Shown piece by piece: positions 1 to 8,626 of a stretch of 11,954 nt of DNA. Source of the stretch: an uncultured beta proteobacterium (GTDB taxonomy: Bacteria > Pseudomonadota > Gammaproteobacteria > Burkholderiales > Burkholderiaceae_C). Location of the stretch: contig CAIQEX010000488.1 in the NCBI GenBank assembly GCA_903870955.1, forward strand, positions 1 through 11,954, read 5' to 3'. Position 1 is the first letter of the stretch. Every line of letters starts with the position of its first letter. The notes under the pieces are model-generated. The model searched no databases, was not told the DNA's origin, and was given only the letters and a program-made list of their open reading frames with translations. A program made the translations under genes and the position numbers.

Positions 1-1328
1 CAATTCTGGCGGGCCTGAAAGACCCCGTGCGGGTGGGCTCCTTTGGTACGCCCTGGGGCGAGGCGGTGGAGGTCATGTTTGGGTTCTTGCCTGCTTTGGG
101 CAACGAGACCCACACTGTCTACGCCTATGTGCTGGTAGCACCCGGTCTGTATGACCGTCCGGGAAACCCGTATGAAGATGCAAACAAGCACCCCTATGCC
201 GACAACCACCGGCGCTTTGCCGCGCTAGGTTGGGGCGCTGCGCATTTGGCCCACGGACTGGACCGGCTGTGGTGCGCTGAATTGGTGCATAGCCACGACT
301 GGCATGCAGCGCTGGCACCCGCTTGTCTGGCCGTGTGGAATGCCGGCATGGGTCCGCGCGTACCCAGCGTCTACACCATCCACAACCTGGCCTACCAGGG
401 CGTATTCTGGCCACAGCATTTTGGTGACCTGGGCCTGCCTGGCCATGTGTTCAGCGTCCAGGGCATGGAATATTTTGGCCAGATTTCCTTCATGAAAGCC
501 GGCTTGAGCTATGCCAGCCACATCACCACGGTCAGCCCCACCTATGCACGCGAAATCCAGACGCCTGACCAGGGCTGTGGCTTGGACGGGCTGCTGCGCG
601 GACGGGCGGGTCAACTCAGTGGAATCCTGAATGCCGTAGACGACACGGTCTGGAATTCATCGACCGACAGCCACCTGGAACACCATTTTGATGTGCGCAA
701 CATGACCGGCAAAGCACGTAACAAGGCGGCAATGCAGGCCGAAGTCGGCTTGACGGTAGATTCCGAAGTGCCCTTGTTTACCGTGGTGAGTCGCTTGACC
801 GAACAAAAAGGCATGCCCTTGGTGCTCTCGGGTCTGCATGAAATTCTGTCGCGCGGGGGCCAATTGCTGGTGCTGGGCAATGGTGACACCCAACTGGAAC
901 AGGCCTTTGCCCTGCAAGCCAAAACCCACCCGCATCAAGTCGCGTTCCGCATGGGCTACGACGAATCCTTTGCCCACCGCATCTTTGCAGCCAGTGACGT
1001 GACCGTGGTGCCCTCCCGCTTCGAGCCCTGCGGCCTGACGCAGATGTACGGTTTAAAATACGGCAGCCTGCCGCTGGTTCGACGCGTCGGAGGTCTGGCA
1101 GACACCGTCACGGACACCGACCTGGAAACCCTGGACGACCAGACTGCAACGGGCTTTGTGTTCGACGCATTCGAGGTAGACGACTACCGGCGCGCCATCC
1201 GACGCGCCTTTGCCCTGTACCACCGCCGCTCCGATTGGAACCGCGTTCGCCAAACTGGCATGCGAATTGCTTTTGATTGGGCCAGCGCAGCCCAGCATTA
1301 CACCAACCTTTACAAGAGTCTGATTTGA
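1..1328 (+). CDS. glgA: Glycogen synthase, 5'-truncated by window edge
   Basis: ADP-glucose-dependent glycogen synthase (GT5 family, cytoplasmic), which extends alpha-1,4-glucan chains. The frame is open from base 3, so the start lies upstream. About 441 residues are visible against roughly 480-500 for the family, so an estimated 45-50 N-terminal residues are missing, including the first ADP-glucose-binding lysine motif. Visible family landmarks in order are [45 protein letters not shown] and the C-terminal [18 protein letters not shown] block, whose glutamate (codon 1023-1025) matches the catalytic Glu of the FEPCGL motif. [10 protein letters not shown] follows. The GILNG(I/V)D motif reads GILNAVD here, a minor variation. 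The gene ends with TGA at 1326-1328, 5 bp before glgP, so the two are probably cotranscribed. The identification is secure from motif content. Confidence 0.96.
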   Translation, partial: ILAGLKDPVRVGSFGTPWGEAVEVMFGFLPALGNETHTVYAYVLVAPGLYDRPGNPYEDANKHPYADNHRRFAALGWGAAHLAHGLDRLWCAELVHSHDWHAALAPACLAVWNAGMGPRVPSVYTIHNLAYQGVFWPQHFGDLGLPGHVFSVQGMEYFGQISFMKAGLSYASHITTVSPTYAREIQTPDQGCGLDGLLRGRAGQLSGILNAVDDTVWNSSTDSHLEHHFDVRNMTGKARNKAAMQAEVGLTVDSEVPLFTVVSRLTEQKGMPLVLSGLHEILSRGGQLLVLGNGDTQLEQAFALQAKTHPHQVAFRMGYDESFAHRIFAASDVTVVPSRFEPCGLTQMYGLKYGSLPLVRRVGGLADTVTDTDLETLDDQTATGFVFDAFEVDDYRRAIRRAFALYHRRSDWNRVRQTGMRIAFDWASAAQHYTNLYKSLI

Positions 1329-1333
1329 CATCC

Positions 1334-3804
<2,471 letters not shown>

Positions 3805-3808
<4 letters not shown>

Positions 3809-4512
3809 CCACCAAACAGCTTGCGCTGGGTGTGGATCTTCAGGCTCTTGTAGTCCATGCCGTGGTCCTCGCAGTACTTGATCGCGAAGGCCACTAATCC
3901 GCCGCTGGTATCAATATCAAACTTTTGCTTGATATTGCTTTTCTGCTGGTCGATGGTGCGTGACGAAATGGTCTTCGGCGCATCCAGATGGTTGATCTCC
4001 TTTGAAATTTGCTTGGAAGACATGCCTCGCGCGATGTAGGGCATGCGCCGCTCTTCTGCGGGGGTCAGCCTGGGCAGACGGTTCCATTTGCCCAACTCGG
4101 AGGCTAGCTGTGGCGGGAAATACGTCATGCCTTCAAAGGCGGCTTCAATAGCCTTCATGTATTCGCGACTGTCCGAGTCCTTGTACAAAAAGGCTTTGGC
4201 GCCCGCCTTGAAAGCATCCACCATGTGGTGGCCTTGCGTGTTGGCAGTTATCACCATGCAACGTACATCCGGTTGGCTTGCAGCCAAATCCTTGACCACC
4301 GAGATGCCATCTTCGATGTGCCCGTTAAACATCAGATCGGTCACTACGACGTCGGGGCGCAACGCCTCGGCCTTTAGCAAACCTTCTGCCGGGCTGGCGG
4401 CCTCGCCGACGATTTGAAATTTGTCGTCGAATTCGCGAATCATGGACACCACGCCGTGGCGCACCACCGGATGGTCATCGATGACCAGAATGTTGATTTT
4501 TCTAAGCAGCAT
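3805..4512 (-). CDS. NarL/LuxR-family response regulator with variant HTH
   Basis: Two-component response regulator of 235 aa. The receiver domain (about residues 5-125) has the full phosphorylation set: acidic pair Asp12/Asp13 in VIDDHP, phosphoacceptor Asp59 in VVVTDLMF, Thr89 and Lys111. A LuxR/GerE-type DNA-binding domain spans about residues 148-215 and starts with [22 protein letters not shown]. The segment between the two DNA-reading helices is about seven residues longer than usual (NHLDAPKT between ISKEI and [17 protein letters not shown]). The C-terminus is also extended, ending KLFGG. The ATG at 4512 lies one base after the stop of the upstream receiver gene, with an AAGGGGG Shine-Dalgarno-like run inside that gene, so the two are co-translated. 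This is probably the DNA-binding output of the kinase in the same operon. Its targets are unknown; the divergent region at 8340-8626 is a candidate. The last 4 bp overlap the glgP stop tail to tail. Confidence 0.93.
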
Positions 4513-4513
4513 T

Positions 4514-4972
4514 TCAGTGCGCCCCCTTGTCGATCGGTTCGATATGTTTCAGGCTGGGCGAAAGGTAGGTGGCCCCACGCAAGACCTGCGCAATTGCCTT
4601 TTCAATCTCCTCGGCCGGATCCTGTTTGAGTACATAGGCATGGGCGCCGGCGGCCAACGCGGCCCGCACGTACTCGGGATCGTCAAACAGCGTCCAGAAA
4701 ACCACGCGTGTGGTTGGGCGCGCCTTGAGAATGTCGCGCGCGGTATCCGGGCCGGTCGAGCCCTGTACCCGCATGCTGACGATGACCACATCGGGCACCA
4801 ATTCCGCAAGCAGTTGCATGGCCTCTTCGTGTTCACTGGTCTCACCCACGACCTCAAAGTCGGCCAGGGTATCGAGCAACATGCGCGAGCTTTGCCGGGA
4901 GATGGCGTGAACATCAACCAGCAGCAGCCGGATGGGCTTCTGCGCCTGCAAAGGTGGGGTGCGTGTGGTCAT
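4514..4972 (-). CDS. Receiver-only protein lacking the phosphoacceptor Asp
   Basis: A CheY-like receiver fold of 152 aa with no output domain. The core runs from about residue 14 (IRLLLVDVHA) to 135. Compared with the intact regulator next door, the acidic pair is reduced to Asp20-Val21, and the phosphorylation site reads DVVIVSMRV, with Ser66 where Asp is expected. Thr94 (VVFWT) and Lys116 (YVLKQ) are kept. I read the reverse complement around 4770-4800 directly and the codon is AGC. A standard phosphotransfer role is therefore unlikely. A constitutive or protein-binding pseudo-receiver that modulates the kinase or the partner regulator is more plausible (inference). The start at 4972 is 27 bp after the kinase stop and its Shine-Dalgarno is weak. 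The alpha4-beta5 region resembles that of NarL-family receivers (GATYLSPSL, compared with GMTYFPPQL in the neighbour), so it may be a NarL-type duplicate that lost its HTH. The stop is followed one base later by the next ATG. Confidence 0.9.
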   Translation of the reverse strand: MTTRTPPLQAQKPIRLLLVDVHAISRQSSRMLLDTLADFEVVGETSEHEEAMQLLAELVPDVVIVSMRVQGSTGPDTARDILKARPTTRVVFWTLFDDPEYVRAALAAGAHAYVLKQDPAEEIEKAIAQVLRGATYLSPSLKHIEPIDKGAH

Positions 4973-4999
4973 AGTGAGGTCTTTTCAAAGCTGGAATAT

Positions 5000-6394
5000 T
5001 TACAAATGCTTGTGCGGGATAAAAGCCGTGACCCGCGTATCGCCAGGTGCTGGCTCGAAGGCGAACTCTCCGCCATGGCGTTCGATGCGCTCACGCATAT
5101 TGATCAGGCCAATGCCACCCTTTTGCCGGCGGGCCGTATCAGGAGTGCCCACACCGTTGTCATGAATCCGCATCCAAAGTCCCGCCTTGTCTTGCTGAAT
5201 GGCAATGTGTATGCGTGTCGCTGCGGCGTGCTTTTCAATATTGCGGGTGGCTTCCTGAAAGGTGCGGTAGAGGTCGCTCTCGACATCCTTGCTAAGGGTT
5301 GGCATGTCACCGATCTGCACTTCAATCTGGATGCCCGTGCGCTCCCCAAACTCGCGGCTTTCCTGCTCCACTGTCGGCCCTAAGCCCGCGTCATCCAGCA
5401 TGGCGGAGCGCAACTTGTGTGACATCTCGCGCACGTAGCGCATGACCGACTGCAGCTTTTCAACGCCACCGCTCAAAGTTTCAGTGGACTTTTCCAGATT
5501 GCCTTTGTGCATTTGCAAACGCGCCGTCTCAAAGGTGAACTTGGTGGCGGCCAACCATTGACTCACGCCATCGTGCAGGTCGCGCGCGACCCGCGTGCGC
5601 TCGGCTTCCTGGGATTCGACGACCTGCTGCGCCATGCGGCGCAGCTTCTGGTTGGCCTGCCGCTGTTCGTGCAGATTAAGCATCAGTCCACCGGCGGCAA
5701 CCAACAGCAGACACGCAAGCGCAATCAACACAATCTGGTCTCTGGTCTGATCAATCGCCTCCTTGGTCTGCGTCCGGATCAGGTCGTCGATTTCTTTCAT
5801 GTAATCCAGATACAGGCCGGTGCCAATCATCAGATTGCATTCCGGCACGTACTCCACGTAGCCGAGCTTGGGTTCGATCTTGTCCGTGGACGGGCGATGC
5901 CATACATAGTTCCAGAAATGGTCTCCACCGCGTGAATGTTCAATCAAGTCCTGGATGATGTAGTGACCCGCCGCGTCCTTGAAGTTCCACAGACTCGTTC
6001 CCTCAATATTCGGCAGGCGTGGATGCATCACGTTGACGCCGTCCATCGTATATATAAAAAAGTAGTTGTCGTCGGTCAGATCGCCAAAGTCCATGTGGCG
6101 CAACAGTTCGCGCCCCTCGCGGCTGAGTTTTATCGGGCCGTTATCGGGCGAGCAGTAGTGGGCCATCACCTTGCTGCCGGCCTGCACGAAATGCTTGAGT
6201 TCATCCTTGCGCGCTTTCAGCACAATCGACTGCACCGTGCGCACCTGGTTGGCCTGCATCGTGGTGATCAGGTCACCCACGCTCCATACCACCGCCACCA
6301 CCGCCAGCAGCAGTGGCAGACTGGCCAGCAGAATCACCAGCATGCGCAGGCGCCACTGGGCTTTTCTCTTGGCGATGATTTGGCTATTGGCCAT
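5000..6394 (-). CDS. Membrane sensor histidine kinase, Cache sensor plus NarL-type HisKA_3 core
   Basis: Sensor kinase of 464 aa. A basic N-terminus precedes TM1 (about residues 17-39). An extracytoplasmic domain (about 41-218) resembles the single-Cache (sCache_2) family, with DDNYFFIYTMDGVNVMHP, GTSLWNFKDAAG and KLGYVEYVP followed by LMIGTGLYLDYM. TM2 spans about 220-240. A HisKA_3 dimerisation domain follows, with His274 in ARDLHDGVSQ as the predicted phosphorylated residue and the X-region MLDDAGLG. The HATPase_c domain has an N-box with Asn385 (EATRNIEKHA), a G1 box DNGVG (412-416) and a G2 box KGGIGL (425-430). All catalytic landmarks look intact. The start is supported by a GGGAGA Shine-Dalgarno ahead of the ATG at 6394. 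It follows the binding-protein gene by 33 bp and precedes the two receiver genes, so it should phosphorylate the intact NarL-type regulator. Cache domains of this type commonly bind small organic ligands; the ligand here is unknown. Confidence 0.94.
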   Translation of the reverse strand: MANSQIIAKRKAQWRLRMLVILLASLPLLLAVVAVVWSVGDLITTMQANQVRTVQSIVLKARKDELKHFVQAGSKVMAHYCSPDNGPIKLSREGRELLRHMDFGDLTDDNYFFIYTMDGVNVMHPRLPNIEGTSLWNFKDAAGHYIIQDLIEHSRGGDHFWNYVWHRPSTDKIEPKLGYVEYVPECNLMIGTGLYLDYMKEIDDLIRTQTKEAIDQTRDQIVLIALACLLLVAAGGLMLNLHEQRQANQKLRRMAQQVVESQEAERTRVARDLHDGVSQWLAATKFTFETARLQMHKGNLEKSTETLSGGVEKLQSVMRYVREMSHKLRSAMLDDAGLGPTVEQESREFGERTGIQIEVQIGDMPTLSKDVESDLYRTFQEATRNIEKHAAATRIHIAIQQDKAGLWMRIHDNGVGTPDTARRQKGGIGLINMRERIERHGGEFAFEPAPGDTRVTAFIPHKHL

Positions 6395-6427
6395 TGTGTT
6401 CTCCCTGGTGCCGCTATCGTAATCCGA

Positions 6428-7396
6428 CTATTTGCTTTTCCCGAAGCGCGGCACACCCAGTGTGTCCATCGGACTCTTTATTTCTTTCCAGGCGGCCTGG
6501 AAGCGCCCCTCCTGCAATTCCTCCAGATGCTTCAACAGGCAAGATTGCAAGGCTGCCACGCGTTTGCCCATTTCACCATTGGGCTTGAACGGACGGGTTA
6601 CCAACAGGTTGGGCGAGCCCAGGAACCGCACATTGAAACCATCCAGGTTTTGGTAGTTGCGTTTGACCACCACAAAGGGTGGCTTCGGCGATAGATTGAA
6701 TTCGACCAAGGCCAGACCGCTGTCGCCCTTCAGGCGTGCAATCGAAGGCAGGGGCCAGCCACCGTCGGTAAAGATGGCCTGCACCTTGTTTTCGTGCAGC
6801 CACTTGATGGCTTCATCGTCTGTCTCGGCCTTGCGCAGGTTGATGCCCAGATTGAATTGGTCACTCATGCGTTGGCCCAGCAACACGGTCGAGCCTACGG
6901 CTGCGACCTTGAGCCCCTGCAGGTCACTGAATTTGCGCACCACCTTTACTTCACGCTCATCGGCGCCCCAGGGCAATTTGAACTTGCTCTCCTCGCCTTG
7001 CTTGAAACCATCACGCAGGCTCAACACATGCAGGAGGTTGGTATGCAGCGGCATGACCGCCTGCAGCGTCTGGATGTTTTCGTCGCCATCGCGACCAATT
7101 TCCTGCAAGGTGTCGAGTTGCACCAAGCCGAGATCGAGTTGGCTGGCCGCAAGCCCCATCAAATTGGGGATGCCGCCCACCGAAGGCACATTGACGATGG
7201 GCACGTCGTTGCCGCAGACGGTCTGCATGTCGCGCACCAGCAATTGGTAGAGCTTGCCGTCCGGGCCGCTGCCGATGCGCAATGCGGTGGAGGATGCCGA
7301 CGTGTCCTCCACCGCCGTGGCCATAGCGGACAGCGCTGCTGCCGCCAGAAGTGTGGCTGCGAGTACTTTGCGCAGGGTGGGTGTTGTAGTTTTCAT
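6428..7396 (-). CDS. TAXI-family TRAP-type periplasmic solute-binding protein
   Basis: A 322-aa exported protein of the TAXI (TRAP-associated extracytoplasmic immunogenic) binding-protein family. Residues 1-28 form a Sec signal peptide (MKTTTPTLRK, then an Ala/Leu core, with probable cleavage after ATA). The mature start TALRIGSGPDGKLYQLL, then VPSVGGIPNLMGLAASQLDLGLVQLDTL (about 70-97) match the family's glycine-rich and 'GS..N...L..G..DLGLVQ' regions, and LKVAAVGS lies near residues 162-169. There are two cysteines, Cys61 and Cys286. I chose the ATG at 7396 because an AAGGAG lies 6 nt upstream and the signal peptide begins there; an upstream in-frame extension to 7600 overlaps other genes and lacks family similarity. 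TAXI proteins usually deliver carboxylate-like or amino-acid substrates to DctQM-type permeases, but no permease gene is present in this window and a kinase gene follows instead. A sensing role is therefore possible (inference). Confidence 0.88.
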   Translation of the reverse strand: MKTTTPTLRKVLAATLLAAAALSAMATAVEDTSASSTALRIGSGPDGKLYQLLVRDMQTVCGNDVPIVNVPSVGGIPNLMGLAASQLDLGLVQLDTLQEIGRDGDENIQTLQAVMPLHTNLLHVLSLRDGFKQGEESKFKLPWGADEREVKVVRKFSDLQGLKVAAVGSTVLLGQRMSDQFNLGINLRKAETDDEAIKWLHENKVQAIFTDGGWPLPSIARLKGDSGLALVEFNLSPKPPFVVVKRNYQNLDGFNVRFLGSPNLLVTRPFKPNGEMGKRVAALQSCLLKHLEELQEGRFQAAWKEIKSPMDTLGVPRFGKSK

Positions 7397-7402
7397 TGGC
7401 AT

Positions 7403-7408
7403 CTCCTT
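7403..7408 (-). promoter_or_regulatory. Shine-Dalgarno that fixes the TAXI protein start
   Basis: AAGGAG on the minus strand lies 6 nt from the ATG at 7396 and directly abuts the alternative ATG at 7402. The spacing therefore supports initiation at MKTTT, the start of the signal peptide, over MPMKTT or the longer upstream extension. Confidence 0.8.
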
Positions 7409-7419
7409 GGAATGTTGGC

Positions 7420-7563
7420 TTAGCGAAATACGGGGGCGGGTGGTGTGTCGTCTGGCAACTTCAAGTCGGGTGCGGCGCGGCGTCCATTGGCAAGCCAGGA
7501 AAAAACCAGCACGGCGATGAAGAGTGCCGTGCAGATGCGCGCCAACCATTTCCAGAATTTCAT
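7420..7563 (-). CDS. 47-aa single-pass membrane miniprotein, function unknown
   Basis: I do not recognise this protein. It has 47 residues: a basic, aromatic N-terminus (MKFWKWLAR), one hydrophobic segment (about residues 8-25, ending LVFSWLANG), then RRAA and a Pro/Asp-rich tail ending PVFR. This suits an N-in or signal-anchor membrane miniprotein. Evidence that it is real: its ATG overlaps the stop of the upstream gene as ATGA (7560-7563), and an AGGAG on the minus strand (7571-7575) is 7 nt upstream. Its stop is 23 nt before the TAXI start, a gap holding that gene's ribosome site. Co-translation with the 259-aa membrane/coiled-coil protein suggests the two act together, perhaps as subunit and partner (inference). 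A frame running further upstream to 7809 is a shadow of the 259-aa gene. Confidence 0.75.
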   Translation of the reverse strand: MKFWKWLARICTALFIAVLVFSWLANGRRAAPDLKLPDDTPPAPVFR

Positions 7564-8339
7564 GGCTTTGCTCCTGCAGGAATGTTGAGATCGAGTGCAC
7601 CCATGTGCTGGCGTTCGTTCCGGCTCAGCAGGGTCCGGGTGGGTGCATCCATGCTGGTCATCTGCACATCCAACTCGGCAAATACCATGTTGAATCGTTC
7701 CTGAACACTGCGCAGTGCGGTGTCGGTCAGCAGGTCCTGCATCAGGTTCTCTGTGGCATTTGGGTCCAGCATGTCGGTGGCCTCGCCAATGGCCAGTGCA
7801 ATGCGCCACTCGCTTTCCTTGCGCTCGATCGTGAAACGGAATTCCTCCAGCGCGGCTTGTGCCTCCCGCAGACGCCGGAGATTGACGCCATGAAACTGTT
7901 GCAGTCGCTCCAGAGCCTGTTGCTGGCGATGCAGCACATGGTCAGGGTCCTTGTGCTGGCGCTCTTCCAGCATCTGGCCTATCGATTCGATCTGACCGCC
8001 AACCGTCACCAAGGCGCGTTGAAAGGAACGCAGCTTTTCGCCCCGTCGCAGCAATTCGTTTTGCAGTTGCTCAATCGGGTTGCGCCTTGCCTCGTCCTTG
8101 CGCAATTGCAAAAGCCGGTTTTCCAGCTTCTGCATCCCCAGCGGCATGGCCTGAAACACCACCACGCCCACGGCGCCCATGGCAGCCAGTGCAGCCAGCC
8201 CCAGTCCGGCAGCAACCGCGCTCCAGATGAAGGGTGCGGCAAAGGTCAGCAGAGCCAGCGCGCCGACAGCGCCCAGCACCCGGATAGCCCAGATTTTTTG
8301 CAGCTTGCCGATCTCTAACGAATAGCTGTTGGTTTGCAT
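7560..8339 (-). CDS. Two-TM coiled-coil protein of unknown function
   Basis: A 259-aa protein that I cannot assign to a family. Residues 1-17 are polar (MQTNSYSLEIGKLQKIW). Two adjacent Ala/Leu/Gly/Val-rich hydrophobic stretches follow (about 18-38 and 40-64), joined by a very short PF-containing turn, so it is likely a membrane hairpin. From about residue 68 to 178 the sequence is rich in Leu, Gln, Glu, Arg and Lys with a heptad-like pattern (KLENRLLQLRKDEAR, ALERLQQFH, LRRLREAQAALEEF), suggesting a long cytoplasmic coiled coil. The tail is mixed and ends NIPAGAKP. The ATG at 8339 has a GGGAGAAG Shine-Dalgarno upstream. It is the first gene of the minus-strand cluster, divergent from the adhesin gene. 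The stop overlaps the miniprotein start. The overall shape recalls scaffold or PspA-like membrane-stress proteins, but I see no diagnostic motif, so no function is claimed. Confidence 0.85.
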   Translation of the reverse strand: MQTNSYSLEIGKLQKIWAIRVLGAVGALALLTFAAPFIWSAVAAGLGLAALAAMGAVGVVVFQAMPLGMQKLENRLLQLRKDEARRNPIEQLQNELLRRGEKLRSFQRALVTVGGQIESIGQMLEERQHKDPDHVLHRQQQALERLQQFHGVNLRRLREAQAALEEFRFTIERKESEWRIALAIGEATDMLDPNATENLMQDLLTDTALRSVQERFNMVFAELDVQMTSMDAPTRTLLSRNERQHMGALDLNIPAGAKP

Positions 8340-8513
8340 TGACTTCTCCCTTTGCGAATGTTGGGAAAAGTTTCGATTGATTCATCGGCCCTGTCATCGG
8401 AGCAATTGCAAGCACCGGAAGCTACAAATTACGTAAGGGTAAATACGAGTCGCAAGCCCGCCGCTTACCCATCACTGAACGTTGCTGCATATCAAACACC
8501 GCACGATATTGGT

Positions 8514-8541
8514 TTGGGTTACACCTTTCGATATGTATGAA
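8514..8541 (+). promoter_or_regulatory. Possible sigma-70 promoter for the adhesin gene
   Basis: A -35-like TTGGGT (8514-8519) and a -10-like TATGAA (8536-8541) are separated by 16 nt. Each matches the consensus only partly (about four of six). They would place a transcript start near 8548, leaving a leader of roughly 80 nt. This is the best pair I can see by eye, but it is weak, and the AT-rich region offers other -10-like hexamers. Confidence 0.25.
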
Positions 8542-8613
8542 TTAGTGTACATTTGTATCGATATACCAAATCCTTGGGAAGGGCACCAACGTGGCCTGGA
8601 TTTGAAAAACACT

Positions 8614-8619
8614 AAAGGA
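8614..8619 (+). promoter_or_regulatory. Shine-Dalgarno fixing the adhesin start
   Basis: AAAGGA lies 7 nt before the ATG at 8627. The good spacing, together with the start of the conserved-looking prefix domain shortly afterwards, supports this start codon. Confidence 0.75.
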
Positions 8620-8626
8620 TTTCGCC

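Larger units (their letters stand above)
8340..8626. promoter_or_regulatory. Divergent control region between signalling operon and adhesin gene
   Basis: This 287-bp stretch has no convincing gene. It must hold the promoters for the minus-strand operon and for the plus-strand adhesin. The part nearest the adhesin (about 8480-8575) is clearly more AT-rich than its surroundings. Visible elements: three same-strand CGATAT copies at 8504-8509, 8529-8534 and 8559-8564, the last within the palindrome TATCGATA (8556-8563); an inverted repeat ATGTA-N10-TACAT (8533-8537 and 8548-8552); an inverted pair GGGTAA/TTACCC (8437-8442 and 8465-8470); and the palindrome TTACGTAA (8429-8436). No terminator-like hairpin with a T-run was seen. 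Which elements are operators is unknown; any could be chance. Confidence 0.6.

Noticed and set aside
1277..1333. N-terminal extension of glgP from the ATG at 1277
   Set aside because: It overlaps glgA, and its 19 residues do not look like the phosphorylase N-terminus. The ATG at 1334 fits directly after the glgA stop.
4421..5383. Plus-strand open frame of 320 codons across the regulator, receiver and kinase genes
   Set aside because: It lies opposite three genes with clear receiver and HATPase motifs. It spans their junctions and shows no recognisable domain.
7397..7600. N-terminal extension of the TAXI protein to 7600
   Set aside because: It overlaps the 47-aa gene and would place 68 residues before a clear signal peptide. 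The AAGGAG at 7403-7408 fits the ATG at 7396.
7524..8318. Plus-strand 264-codon frame opposite the 259-aa gene, with similar frames at 5936-6694 and 6794-7423
   Set aside because: The minus-strand frames have Shine-Dalgarno sites, coupled starts, TM segments or family motifs. The plus-strand translations are Gln/His-rich shadows.
8466..8472. TACCCAT, a match to the NarL heptamer consensus TACYYMT
   Set aside because: A single 7-bp degenerate match is expected by chance, NarL sites usually come in pairs 2 bp apart, and this regulator has an altered HTH.
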